A stretch of 64,000 nt of DNA from Uloborus plumipes. Lineage: Eukaryota; Arthropoda; Arachnida; Araneae; Uloboridae. How positions within the stretch are numbered: position 1 is the first letter of the stretch; every line of letters begins with the position of its first letter. The stretch is from contig JAXGGA010001594.1 of the NCBI GenBank assembly GCA_038373865.1, positions 12,501 to 76,500 on the forward strand. The letters are read 5' to 3'. Made by a program: the position numbers and the translations under genes. The notes beneath the pieces were generated by a model. It had not been told where the DNA came from. It worked only from the letters and a program-made list of their open reading frames with translations, and ran no database searches. Positions 21,503 through 32,805 of the stretch are shown here, piece by piece.

Positions 21503-24500
21503 TTACGAACTATGGCCATAGTATGGGGCTAGCCGATCATAATGGACAACCCTAGGTTTTGAATGTGGTGACTTCTGGATCCTCACTACGACGTCGTTCA
21601 GTCGGTGGAGAACTGTGTAAGGTCCATCCCAATGCGACTGCAATTTGGGTGACAGACCTTTACGTCGGATGGGATTCCATAGCCATACCTTGTCACCTTC
21701 TTGAAAGTCATGACCAGTGGACCTTGTGTCGTATCGGGTCTTCATCTTCTCCGTCGCAATGCCGATTCGCTCCCGTGCGAAGTGATGAACGTCTTCCAAC
21801 CGGGCCTGAAGATCCTGGACGTACTCCTCAGGCGATGAAGGCGCATCTGGAGGGAGACCGAAGACGAGATCACAAGGCAGCCAAAGCTCTCGGCCGAAGA
21901 GCATCTGTGATGGGGAATATCCGGTAGTCTCGTGGACAGCACTGCGGTAGGCCAGCAGGAACAGAGGAAGTTTCTTGTCCCAATCCTGTTGATTTTTGGA
22001 GACTATAAGCGAGAGATTATTAAGGATTGTCCTGTTGAATCTCTCCACCATGCCGTCCGATTGTGGGTGTAGTGGTGTCGTTCGAGTTTTCTCAATTTTG
22101 AGGATATCACATAGGCCCTTAAACACAGCAGAGATGAAGTTTCTTCCCTGATCGGAATGGATCTGCAAAGGTGTCCCATATCTCGAGATCCAATGCTGGA
22201 CTAGAGTCTCTGCTACAGTGGTAGCTTCTTGATCCGGAATGGAATATGCTTCGGGCCATTTGGTGAAATAGTCAATGGCAACGAGGATGTATTTGTTCCC
22301 ATCAGTAGTTTTCGGTAGAGGACCAAGAATGTCGATCCCTATTCGTTCGAAAGGAGCTCCTACGTTGTAAAGATGTAGTTTTCCGCGACTTCTTCTCTTC
22401 GGTCTTTTACGGGCAGCACAAGCGTCACAAGAATGGCACCACTTCTCTACGTCATCCTTCGCTTTGCTCCAGAAGAAGCGCTCTCGAACCTTGTGGAGGG
22501 TTTTCAAGACACCAAAATGTCCTCCAGTCGGACTACTGTGCAATTCCTTTAGAACGTCTGGAATTCTTGATCTGGGAAGGAGTAACTGCCATTTGAAGGC
22601 TTTACCATCGTCAGATTCCCATTTCCGATACAGGACGCCATTCCGCAACTGGAGAGATTTCCATAGAGCCCAGTATCTTTTCGTTGCAGGACTGTAGATA
22701 GAAACGTCTTGCCAACTAGGTCGCCGACTGTCCTTTTCCATTAACTCTATGATAGGCTTTAGGTCTGTGTCTTCAAGCTGATCTTTTCTTACTTGGTCGT
22801 CACTCCATGGATCAGGATCTGAAGATGATGAAGTAGCAGTAACTTTACAGGCAGTAGGGATTGTCGTCCCGTACTGTTTCTCTATTCGGGAGCAATAATG
22901 GCAGTTCTCGGAACAAGGTCTTCTTGATAATGCGTCGGCATTACCGTGTGACAAACCTTTTCGGTGCTTAATCTCGATGTCATATTCCTGGAGCCGCTGT
23001 ATCCACCCGGCTACCTGGCCCTCTGGATTCTTGAAATTCAAAAGCCAAGTTAAAGAGGCATGATCAGTCCGGAGCAGGAATTTACGGCCGTAGAGGTAAT
23101 GATGGAAATGTTCTACAGCTTTAACTATGGCGAGCAATTCCTTTCTCGTGACACAATAATTTCGCTCCGACTTGGATAAGCATTTGCTCCAGTAGGCGAT
23201 GACATGTTCGTTACCGTCTATTTCTTGAGATAAAACAGCTCCAACGCTCTCGTGGCTCGCATCAGTGTCAAGTATGAAGGATTTTCCAGGCTGAGGATAA
23301 GAGAGAATAGGCGTTGATGTTAAAGCCTCCTTCAGCTGTAGAAATGCATCCTCGCATTCTTTGGATCATTCAAATTTTTGTTTGCTCTCCGTCAGCTTAT
23401 GCAAAGGTCGTGCAATATTGGAAAAACCCTTCACAAATTTCCTGTAGTACGTGCAGAGCCCCAGGAAACTTCGCAGCTGATGGACATTTTCGGGGCGGCT
23501 CCAATTCTTGACTGCTGATACCTTATCTGGATCTGTTCGTACACCTTCGGAAGAGATAATGTGACCAAGGTAGTTCACCTCACGGCGGAACAAATAACAT
23601 TTGGACGGGCTTAACTTCAGGTTGGCTTCCTTTAGCTTTTGCAGCACCTTCCTAAGATTAACCACATGTTTCTCAAAACTGCGTCCTATGATGATGATGT
23701 CGTCCAAGTAGACAAGACAGGATTCATAAGAGAGTCCTCGCAGCACTGATTCCATAAGACGCTCGAACGTGGCTGGTGCATTGCAGAGGCCGAAGGGCAT
23801 CACTTTAAACTGCCACAAGCCTTGTCCGGCTGTAAACGCCGTCTTCTCTCGGTCGTCGGGGTGTATCTCCACCTGCCAGTAGACGCTCTTTAAATCCAGG
23901 GTCGAAAACCACTTGTATCCGGAAAGGGTGTCCAGAGTATCATCGATCCGTTGAAGAGGGTAACTGTCCTTCTTGGTGACGTCATTCAGGCGTCGGTAAT
24001 CAACACAAAATCTGGTGGAGCCGTCTTTCTTTCGGACCAAGACGATAGGGGATGCCCAAGGACTGGATGAGGGTTCAATGACGTCATTCTCCTGCATCTC
24101 TTTCAAGAGGATCTCAACCTCTTCCTTCTTGGCAAACGGTAGTCGTCTTGGATGCTGCTTTATAGGGGGGTGATCTCCAGTGTCGATCCTATGCTGCGTT
24201 AAACTCGTGCGACCAACATCTTCGGATGTAGATGAAAACACCTGCTTGAAGTTGTCCACCAATTTTTCCGCTGCGTATCTTTGATCCGTCGATAATGGTG
24301 CACTCCCAATTAATTTCGAAGTCAAGGACTCGGAAGACACAGTCTCGGAGGAATCAATTCTTCTGATGATGCAGTTTACGGGAGTGCAAGTTGCCAACAC
24401 TTCTCCTTTCTTGATATTCCTCGGTCTTTCACTTACATTGGTGACTCTCACAAGAACTGCATTCCTTGAAAGGTCCACAAGTGTAGATGCCACTAGTACT

Positions 24501-26338
24501 CCTTTTGGGCTATTACTCTGGTTAGGATATTCAAATAGGCCGAATTTAAAGCTGTTGTTTTCATTGATGGAGCCAGGTATTAGTATTTCTGATCTTGGGG
24601 GAATCAATAAATCTGTTTGGGCTATTATTTGATGAGCGGATTTTAAGTTATTTTCAGCATTGAAAATTGCTATGTCTTCCCTCATCGAGTGCAGCTCATT
24701 ATTTTTAAAGTCGATAGAAAAATCAAATTTTCTCAAAAAGTCCAGTCCGAGAATGAAGGGATCTGTAATGTCAGCGACGAATGCCGTGTGATGGTAAGTG
24801 GCGCTTCCGAACATTATTTCTAAGTTCACTTTTCCTTCAATCTCGATTTTGTCACCTGTCACAGTTTGAAGAGTAACGCAGGGCGGCGTCCATAAGATCT
24901 TGAGTCCAAATTGACGAGCCACATCAGGCCTAATGATGGTAACGTTGGCTCCTGTGTCCACAATCATTTCGCAGGGAAACCCATTCACATATGCGTAAAT
25001 GAAGAGTCCGTTGCAGCCGCCACTTCTTGGGGAAATCTGGAAAACTTTGGGAGACGTCTTTTTTTCTTGGCGATCTTCGCAATTCCTTCGTACGTGGCCC
25101 TCACCGCCACATTTCCAGCACTTCAGTGGTTGTCCACTTTGGTCTTTGCTAGTCTTCTTCAGGATCCCCGAGATCTCTTTGATTTGTCGCTCAATTTCCG
25201 AGAGACGAGTTGAGTTCGAATCCGGGGCACTCACTTCCACGCCTTTGTTTGAATGGCGATCCTTGCGGGATGTTTGCTGTGCAACCTCGAACTTCATTGC
25301 GTAGACCAGACCGGATTTAAGATCTTTGATGTCCGCCATCCGGAGAGCCGTCTGGACTTCTGGACTTCGCACTCCGTCTATGAAGTAGTTCAGGGCCAGG
25401 CTATCGCGAACACCCGAAGGACAGTCCGAGAAGGCGAGATGGGAAAGCCTCTCAACGTCTGCTGCAAAAACTTGCAAAGTCTCTCCAGCCCTCTGGAGTC
25501 GGGATCTGAGCTGAAGTTGGCTGAATTCTTTTTGGCATGATTCGCCAAAGCGGAGCTCCAAGGCTGATGATAAGGCTTCAAAATCACGGTGCTTGTCCTC
25601 AGGGAAGTTCTGTAGTATATCAGTTGCATCCCCTCTCAGCGAGGCTGCAAGGTGACAGGCTTTCGTGGAAGAGTCCCAGGAGTTTGCTTCTGCAACGATG
25701 AGGAACTGCTTCTTGTAAATATTCCACGAGGTCTTCCCGTCAAACGTGGCCAGTTTGATGGATGGACGAGAAGTTCCAGCTGCAGCTACACAGTCACTTG
25801 AGTTGTTGCAGGATGCTGATAACTTTGATTCAAGTTCTTTAATTTTCTTTTCCACATGGTTTTCTACTGTGGTGATTCGATTCTCAACGCTATCTGAGTT
25901 GTTGCAGGATCCTGATAACTTTGATTCAAGTTCTTTAATTTTCTTTTCAACATTGTTTTCTACTGTGGTGATTCGATTCTCAACGCTGTCAACTTTCTCT
26001 TCTAGAGCCTCCACTTTATTTTCCACATTGGTAAATTTACTTTCCACCAAACTTTTCATTGACGTTAAATCGTTTTTAATTTCTTCAGCTAAATCATTTT
26101 TCAATTGTTCTTGATTAGTTGCCAGAGTCGCCATATCATTCTTTATTTGCTCTTGATTTGAAGTTATGCTTGCGGTTAAATCACTCTTTAATTGTTCTTG
26201 ATTAGTAGCCATAATCGCCATATCATTCTTTAATTGTTCTCGATTCGCAGCCATGCTCGCAGTCATGTCACTTTTAACAGCGTTGATAGCATCAAGGAGT
26301 TTTTTTAGTTGTTCCTCCATTGCTCGAGTAATCACCAT
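21503..26338 (-). pseudogene. gag-pol: Gag-pol polyprotein of the gypsy element, one in-frame stop
   Basis: A single reading frame of about 1,611 codons from ATG 26338 to the stop at 21503, interrupted only by TGA at 23366-23368, where relatives have a sense codon between reverse transcriptase and RNase H. Gag: residues 1-180 are coiled-coil-like with repeats; a zinc knuckle CWKCGGEGHVRRNC is at 407-420. Protease: VDTGAN, DTG at 461-463. Reverse transcriptase: about 735-930, with FSTLDLKSVYWQ and YLDD at 877-880. RNase H: FILDTDAS just after the stop, to about the HGNADALSR motif. Integrase, numbered from the Met at 23137: zinc finger H200, H207, C234, C237; catalytic D269, D329, E365; a GPY/F-like module near the C-terminus (WDGPYTV). 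Gag and pol are in one frame with no frameshift site, which differs from many gypsy elements. As it stands, only Gag-protease-RT can be translated. Confidence 0.93.
23366..23368 (-). other. Premature in-frame TGA in gag-pol
   Basis: The only interruption in the 4.8-kb frame. It lies between the RT thumb/connection (ending LTESKQKFE) and the RNase H domain. The reading frame is the same on both sides, so it is a nonsense change, not a frameshift. Readthrough is conceivable but there is no evidence for it. Confidence 0.9.
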
Positions 26339-26413
26339 AAAATTCTGAAGTCAAAAAGTCATCAGGAAGAAAAGTCCAAGTTCACAGATGATTCCAAGAA
26401 AGTCCTTGAAGAT

Positions 26414-26431
26414 GCCCCACGTTGGGCGCCA
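26414..26431 (-). other. Primer binding site, tRNA-Lys type
   Basis: Minus strand TGGCGCCCAACGTGGGGC begins four bases inside the 5' LTR. It is complementary to the 3' end of animal tRNA-Lys(CUU), ...GCCCCACGTTGGGCG plus CCA, over 18 nt (tRNA sequence from general knowledge). Confidence 0.85.
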
Positions 26432-26435
26432 AAAT

Positions 26436-27039
26436 TGTAATGAGTCCGTAGCACCTTCAACTTTCTTCAAATGAGCATTCCAATCTTGAGGAAGTAACTA
26501 TAAATTTATTTACAAGTATTTACACTATTTACAATCTGAGCAGGAAACAATTGCTAAACATCCAGCAATTAGGTAGCAAAACAGTACACTGTACTCTCAA
26601 CAGTAACTCAGCACCACGTATCAAACGTGAACAGTAATTAAGCAATTACAAAAGCAAAACAACCATTCGCCAAGCGAACGAAAACGAGTCACCAGATCAA
26701 ATCTGAAAACAACTGACTGACTTGTGTTCAAGGCCAGCTATTTATACACGGAAAGAAATTACGACAATATTCGAGAAAAACCTGGAATATTTTGTTTCAT
26801 TCATAACTTTGAACAATCCATTCACAAATTCTAGCGATAAGAAAAAAACCACGCGAAAATGTCTTCACGCTTATTAAAGTTAGGGCAAGTGTAAAAACTA
26901 CAAAACGTTACAGGGCCGGTATACAAGTGATAAAAGTGATATCTTCAGATACTTTTGCAACATGACGTCAGATAAAACCAAAACTAATGAAAATGATGCA
27001 AGGCAGGAAAAACAACAACTATTTACAAGATTTGTAACA
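26436..27039 (-). repeat. 5' LTR of the gypsy element
   Basis: 604 bp, nearly identical to 20667-21270. As the upstream copy it drives transcription. Confidence 0.95.
26738..26746 (-). promoter_or_regulatory. TATA box in the 5' LTR
   Basis: Minus-strand TATAAATAG preceded by GTG, inside the 5' LTR. It is the likely core promoter of the retrotransposon. A tgacgtca-like CRE core also lies in the LTR near 26962. Confidence 0.6.
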
Positions 27040-28421
27040 ATATTAATATTCATGATGTAAAGAGAGGGGCTACTTCAGAGTGGTCATGTACAAATTAAGA
27101 GTAAAATTTTACTTCATTTCTGAATTTTGTTTTAAAAAGCTAAACAGGTTCAAAACACAACACTGTTATGTATACACCAGAAATAGTTTTCTGAATTTAA
27201 ACAGTTTATTAGAGTTTAATTTAGGCAAAATCAGTTTCAAAAACATTTGAAACGAGACAAAAGTGCATTAAGAGAAATTGCCGAAAGCTGGTAGGAAAGA
27301 TTATTTAGTTCCACTGTGTAAACTAAACACTCTTTTAAGTAGAAAAAAAATATCGTGCACAAAACACAGCAAGCACTTAAAACTAAGTTTCGAGTTTTTA
27401 CATGTATTTCCGTTTTTACTGCCAGGGTAAGCTCAAATGTCGTATCTGAACTTTTTTTTGAAAAATTGAGTCATTGTTTGGCACGGTTCTTTGCAACGAA
27501 TTTTACCTAAATAACAACTTTTAAGGTCATTCAGGAGCGAAAAATATTTTTGAAAAAAAAAAAAAAAATCTGATAAAAAGGTACCAGAATCAAACATATG
27601 AAGGCGCAAAAAATTTCGAAAGCAATATTTCAGTTTGAGCTCAACTGCAGCTACCACTTTTCTGCTTATCACGGCAGCATCGCATGTAGATTTTCATCTT
27701 CTAATAGGTATTCGTGCTTACTATTATTGAAAACTAGAACATAATGTAAAAGAAATAGTTTCGAGTAAAATAAATAAATAAAACCTTGAGTAGTATTACA
27801 AATGTAAAAGAAAAGGAAAACAGCTAAATGGTCTTTCTGTTTCTTTATAAGTTTAAACTGCAGGCTTTTAACTTAAAGGAAAACCTGTAATATTAGAGTT
27901 GAAAATAAGAGTTTATAAATTGAATTTGTTGCTAACTTTTCTATTTTGCAAGTGCGTAATGAACGACCATTATGTGCAGAAAGTCTTGGAATGTAATTTA
28001 GTTGATTCGATCGGCTTAGTAGCCATTTTGCATAAAATGCTAATCAAATACAGATGTTGATGGCTTGGAAGCATTCACTCTTCTTTTAGACGTAAGCTTT
28101 CATTTTCTGAATTTCTCTCCGTAACGAAGAGAACATTACATCAGAGTTTCCCTCATTATGCACTTTATAAACATATTTTTCATGCCTTTAGTTGCTTAAT
28201 AGTTTGGAAGTATTATTTTCTGAGACTTTAGTAATATGTAATAAATATCATGCTTTACAGCAAATGGTTATAAAGGTGAACATAAATAAAGAAAATGAGC
28301 TAAAACTCTCTTTGAAATATGTAATGTTTAATTTCATTTCAAATGTATGCTGTTGGTTCTTCTATGGCTGAATCTGTACTCTAAGTTTTAGTTAATCTCT
28401 GGAAAACTATGCTGAACGGAG
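27040..28421. other. No feature recognised
   Basis: AT-rich DNA with a poly-A tract near 27553-27567. A minus-strand frame at 27433-27672 spans this tract and has no recognisable domain. Confidence 0.5.
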
Positions 28422-28596
28422 TACAATAGGTGCCGGTTAAATAGATCAGTGCTTAATTGAATCAGCCACTTTAATGAATGAGACTATCAAAACCTGAACA
28501 ATTATCCAGCTCAATTGAATTAGCCGCTTTATTGAATCAAAACTGTTTGAACAAACGTGATTCATACAAACAGCGGGAACTGCAGTCGTACTGTAG
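28422..28596. mobile_element. Short MITE-like element with ttgaatcagcc motifs
   Basis: It begins tacaataggtgccgg and ends ...cgtactgta, short inverted ends of the tacaRta type. Inside, ttgaatcagccactttaatgaat and ttgaattagccgctttattg repeat the same motif. The element at 31365-31551 has the same internal motif. Confidence 0.35.
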
Positions 28597-28621
28597 GAGA
28601 AAAAAAATGTGTCATCAATCA

Positions 28622-28996
28622 CACTGTAAAAAATGAATGTTGTTTTTACAGTATAAGCTAATTTTATAGTAATAAACTAAAAATTACCAATTTTACAGTA
28701 CTAAACTGTAAAGTTGTTAATTTTACAGTAATAAGCTGTAAAATTCCTAATTATACAGTTTATTACCGTACATTTGACAGCTTTAAACTGGAACTTCTGC
28801 TGCTAGTATTATACTGTGGTTTTTAAAGTATAATGCAGCTAAATTTTCCGGCAATAAACTGTAAAATTGTTAACTTTACAGTAAGAAACTGTAAATTTGC
28901 TAGTTTTGCAGTTCATTACTATGCATTTTAGTTTTAAATTGGAACCTCGGCTGCGAGTATTGCACTGTAAAAGCAACAGTTAATTTTTTGCAGTTC
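28622..28996. mobile_element. MITE of the cactgtaaaaa family, copy 1
   Basis: The left end cactgtaaaaaatgaatgtt is almost identical to the reverse complement of the right end of 45029-45425. The inside consists of repeated ttacagtaataaactgtaaa-type units with gctgc/ggaacctcggctg blocks. The right end is degenerate (ttttttgcagt). Non-autonomous. Confidence 0.7.
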
Positions 28997-30705
28997 ATCT
29001 TTGAATACTTGGCTCTAAAAATTTTTCTAAATTAGTTAAAAAAATAACATCAATATCACCAATATGAGGCATATGTATGTGGATGGCAGAGTGAGCGATG
29101 TGCGTCCGTGGCGGAGTTTAATGTACGTATCTTTGTTATGGTAACCCAGTATTTTAGCGCTGAGTCAGAAGGTCATTAAGGGTCACGGGCAAAGTTGGTT
29201 TTTGTGCTCTCTGAGTGTACGCTACAAAGTCCTAAACATGTTCTTTGTATACTAAACTTTGATCGAGTATTTCACTACTCTTTGAAACAAAAAGTTTAAT
29301 TTCTGCTAGTTAGGTACTAAAAACTTTTTTTACCGAATTTCTTATCATTCCGTGCCCCTCCTACCCCCCCCCTTTCTTTTTTTTTTTGAGGTTGAGAAGC
29401 CACGCCCATAAACGCACTTGCATGCGCACAAACATACACACACGTGCACAAACATACACACGAACACACATCTTTCCCAAAAAGTACACATTCGTCAGAA
29501 ATCTAAAATTGCCAATTATTTTTAACTCAATATAATTTACTCAGATGCCTTTTGGAGATTTAAGAAAAGGGAAAAGAAATCCCTCTGAAGCTATTAATTA
29601 TGTTTTTGAAACCTACAGTAATCATAACTATGCAACACAATGTGGTGTTATAAAATCTAATTAGTAGTTCGTGTTTACGTCAGCGTACATAATATATAAT
29701 GCAAATTATACAACATACGTCACCTCCTGTTTGCAATTCAATGCTGTAATCTTTGATATGATATACAATGTATATTTACATAAAACCATTATCACTGAAT
29801 TCAGATCTTGAACATTTCATCTATCACAATGCACAGACGAATTGCTGAATACATTGTGGTATGTAGTGCCTGTTCATCTTAGTTAAATAACGTTAGTTAT
29901 ATCTGTTGAATAGAAAAGTTGATATATTTATCCATAAGTTTCTTTTATAAAACTCTCAAAAAAGCCAATTTTAACTATGGGTATCAAAGCATTCTTTATC
30001 ATACCAATATCATTCGAACATAAAAAATAATCTTTAAACAATTAACCTTTTTTTTTCTCGCTTTCTAAAACGGCGAATAAAACGATAATTTTCAACTGAT
30101 GTTACTTTTTTCATTCTTAAGAAAACGGGATTTTCTTATGTAATTTTTATTACCGAATTTAAGAAAAAGGCAATGTTTCTCAGTAATAAATGGGTAATAA
30201 TAGCACTAAATTATTCAGTTAAAATATCTTGACTGCAATTGTATAGAATTTAGAAATAAAAAATTAATAAAATGACTTCACCCCTTTTCGGAGCGAAACT
30301 ATAGATCTTACTTTTTTTGGCACAACCTTAATAACAAAGTATTATTAATTACGTTAATTCACCATTTTGTTTCATTGCTATCATTGTTTTTGTTTGTGTT
30401 AGTGTACGGTGTATTGCCGCAAAATTGTTTATATAAATAGAAAAATTCGTGGCATTTGCTAAATCCTAAAGGTCCAAGTAATTTTAAATCATTTGATTTT
30501 TAAAATCTTATTCTAAAGTTTAAGTATTTATTATTTTTTTTGTTCATTTCTTGGAAAGATTTTCCTCCGTGCGACAGACATGAGACCAATCTCGTGTTCT
30601 CAAGGCATGCGGCAAAGGGTTAAAACACTTTTAAGAATGGCTTTCATGTTTATTTTTTATTTTTTCTTTTTTTCTTTTGTGTGTGTTTTTACTTAGCTAT
30701 ATGTT
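28997..30705. other. No gene; CA-rich tract at about 29415-29475
   Basis: A C-run and T-run (29365-29390) precede cacacacg-type simple sequence. The stretch 29075-29220 is GC-richer and unassigned. A lone gcggcaaagggttaa near 30610 looks like one end of a TTAACCCTTTGCCGC MITE without a partner. Confidence 0.45.
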
Positions 30706-31086
30706 TGTTTGTTTCAAATGGGGCTGCGTTTAGCTTCTTGCCATTTGCAGACATAGTGCATTCCCCAAAGCGGCATCCACTCTTTCATGTGGCACCACCA
30801 TCGGCGGGATACCATTGCCACAAGTATTTTTGACGCCCAGTTTCCCCACTAGATGGAGGTACCTGGGCTCTATTTGATGCGAAACTTCACTAGGAATTTA
30901 ATTTTGCCAGGAGATACTATAAGCCAAACACAAGTACTCGAGGGATCTTTTACATGCCACATAATCATAAGACATGAGCGCTGTCGATTTTCTGCATCAT
31001 GAAAATCGACCGACTGGAGCCGGGGTCGAACCCGCGCTTTTGGGCGTAAGAGGCCAGCGTCTTAACCACTATACCACTCTGTCGGC
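30706..31086 (-). mobile_element. tRNA-derived SINE
   Basis: On the minus strand it starts gccgacagagtggtatagtgg, a tRNA-like head with RNA polymerase III A box (TGGTATAGTGG, 31066-31076 complement) and a perfect B box (GGTTCGACCCC, 31022-31032 complement). A tRNA-unrelated body and a short (caaa)n tail follow. A 15-bp direct repeat with one mismatch, acttagYtatatgtt, flanks it (30691-30705 and 31087-31101), the expected target duplication of LINE-mediated insertion. Length 381 bp. Confidence 0.88.
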
Positions 31087-31364
31087 ACTTAGTTATATGT
31101 TGAAAGATAAATTGAAAATAAAAAAAGTTGGTGAAAATAAGTAACGCGAATTGTGTTAGTGCCGAAGTCAGCTTGCCAGTAAGCACTAACAACATAAATG
31201 ATGAACCACTAAGCGGTATATTCACCAAAGTATTCTCCTTGTGGAACATTTTCTATGAATGCCTTATAACTGTATTAGCACATACATATTTATGAAATGC
31301 GCATATCGCAGTTAATAAGGGTGTTTAAAGTTGTTGAGATGCACCTAAATTAAAATCCCAGATA

Positions 31365-31551
31365 CAGTGGCCAAAACTTATATGGATCGTTTTTTTTTTT
31401 TTTTTTTTTTGTATGCAGTTTTGACTCAATTCAGTGACTGGTTCAATAAAGTGCTAATTTGAAAAAAACTGGATTTTGCTCTGTATGATTTAATTTATGA
31501 AAGGGGTTGATTCAATTAACCACTGATTCAATAAATTGGCTTCTACTGTAG
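31365..31551. mobile_element. Short MITE-like element with cagtRg ends
   Basis: TA|cagtggcc at the left and ctactg|TA at the right give a TA duplication and very short inverted ends, like pogo/Tigger derivatives. It contains ttcaataaagtgctaatttg and ttgattcaattaaccactga motifs shared with 28422-28596, plus a T-run of about 22 near 31391-31412. Confidence 0.4.
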
Positions 31552-31588
31552 TACTAAAATTGTATATATATATATATATATATATATA

Positions 31589-32805
31589 CACTGAAGTGAC
31601 AAAAGTCATGGGATACCTCTTAATATCGTGTCGGCCCTCCTTTTTCCCGGCGAAGTGCAACAACTCGACGTGGCATGGACTCAACAAGTCGTTGGAAGTC
31701 TTCTGCAGGAATATTGAGCCATGCTGTCTCGATAGACGTCCATAATTGTGAAAGCGTTGATGGGGCAGGATTTTGGGCACGAACAGACCTCTCGATGGTG
31801 TCCCATAAATGCTCAGTGGGATTCATGTCGGGCGATCTAGGTGGCCAAATCATTCGTTGGAATTGTCCAGAATTTTCTTCAAACCAATTGCGAACAGTTG
31901 TGGCCCGGTGACATGGCGCATTGTCATCCATAAAAATCCCATCGTTGTTTGGGTACACGAAGTCCATGAATGGCTGCAAGTGATCTCCAAGTAGCTGCAC
32001 ATAAGCATTTCCAGTCAATGTTCGGTCCAGTCGCACTAGAGGACCAAGTCCATGCCATGAAAAAACAGCCCACACCATTACGGAGCCACCACCAGCTTGA
32101 ACAGTGCCTTGCTGACAGTTTGGGTCCATGGCTTCGTGGGGTCTGCGCCACACTCGAACCCTACCATCGGCTCTTACCAGCTGAAATCGTGACTCATCGG
32201 ACCAGGCCACGGTTTTCCATTCATCTAGGGACCAACCGATATGCTCACGTGCCCACGAGAGTCGCTGCAAGCGATGTCGTTCTGTCAGTAAAGGCACTCG
32301 AGTCGGTCTTCTGCTGGAATAGCCCAAGAAATCCAAATTTCTCCGCACAGTTCTAGCAGACACGTCCATTGTACGTCCCACATTGATTTCTACGGTGATT
32401 TGACGCAGTGTTGCTTGTCTGTTAGAATTTACGACTCTTTGCAGACGTCGCCGGTCTCGATCTTTAAGTGCAGGCGGTCGACCACTGCGCTGTCCATGGT
32501 GGGATGTTATGCCTGAAATTTCATACTCTCGGCACACTCTTGACACAGTGGATCTGGGAATGTTGAATTCTCTAACGATTTCCGAAATGGCATGACCCAT
32601 GCGTCTAGCTCCAACTAACATTCCGCGTTCAAAGTCTGTTAATTCACGTCGTGCGGTCATCATCACGTTAAAACCTCTTCACATGAATAACTTGAACAGA
32701 AATGAAAGCTCTGTAAAAGCACTGCGCATTTATACCTGTTCTATGCGATGCTACTGCATCTGAAAATTTGCATATTGCTATCCCATGACTTTTGTCACTT
32801 CAGTG
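31589..32805 (-). mobile_element. Complete Tc1-like DNA transposon, DD36E class
   Basis: A 1217-bp element with 27-bp inverted ends beginning cactgaagtgacaaaagtca, flanked by TA (31587-31588, 32806-32807), inside a TA microsatellite. It contains a single intact transposase on the minus strand. Intact ends and frame suggest recent activity. Confidence 0.95.
31620..32666 (-). CDS. Tc1-like transposase, DD36E
   Basis: A 348-aa transposase for cut-and-paste movement at TA targets. The N-terminal paired-type HTH domains cover about residues 5-120: ELTDFERGMLVGARRMGHAI and SEIVREFNIPRSTVSRVCRE form the first, then a GRPR-like RSGRPPALKDRDRR linker, then a second HTH. Catalytic residues are D157 in WSDESRF, D248 in MDDNAPCH, and E285 in SPDMNPTEHLWD. 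The last two are separated by 36 residues, one step longer than the usual Tc1 DD34E spacing and matching what is described as the DD36E group. Full length, no stop or frameshift. Three consecutive ATG codons occur at the start; the first is annotated, any could be used. The stop lies only 4 bases inside the left TIR (31589-31615). Confidence 0.95.
   Translation of the reverse strand: MMMTARRELTDFERGMLVGARRMGHAISEIVREFNIPRSTVSRVCREYEISGITSHHGQRSGRPPALKDRDRRRLQRVVNSNRQATLRQITVEINVGRTMDVSARTVRRNLDFLGYSSRRPTRVPLLTERHRLQRLSWAREHIGWSLDEWKTVAWSDESRFQLVRADGRVRVWRRPHEAMDPNCQQGTVQAGGGSVMVWAVFSWHGLGPLVRLDRTLTGNAYVQLLGDHLQPFMDFVYPNNDGIFMDDNAPCHRATTVRNWFEENSGQFQRMIWPPRSPDMNPTEHLWDTIERSVRAQNPAPSTLSQLWTSIETAWLNIPAEDFQRLVESMPRRVVALRREKGGPTRY

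Larger units (their letters stand above)
20667..27039 (-). mobile_element. Complete Ty3/gypsy LTR retrotransposon
   Basis: A 6373-bp element on the minus strand: two 604-bp LTRs (20667-21270 and 26436-27039), a primer binding site, a polypurine tract, and one gag-pol frame broken by a single TGA. The flanks atat / atat give a 4-bp target duplication, usual for this group. LTRs differ at only about five positions, so insertion is recent. There is no envelope-like third frame between the integrase end (21503) and the polypurine tract, only about 220 bp. The clade within Ty3/gypsy was not determined. Confidence 0.95.

Noticed and set aside
24911..25304. Overlapping plus-strand frames opposite gag-pol, also 21559-21927 and 25746-26114
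   Set aside because: Antisense shadows of the coding gag-pol strand with no domain of their own.
31009..31086. tRNA gene on the minus strand
   Set aside because: A and B boxes and tRNA-like stems are present, but the tRNA part continues into a SINE body with a tail and is bracketed by target duplications. It is a SINE head, not a tRNA gene.
31970..32356. 128-aa plus-strand frame opposite the Tc1-like transposase
   Set aside because: Antisense shadow of a well-supported transposase.
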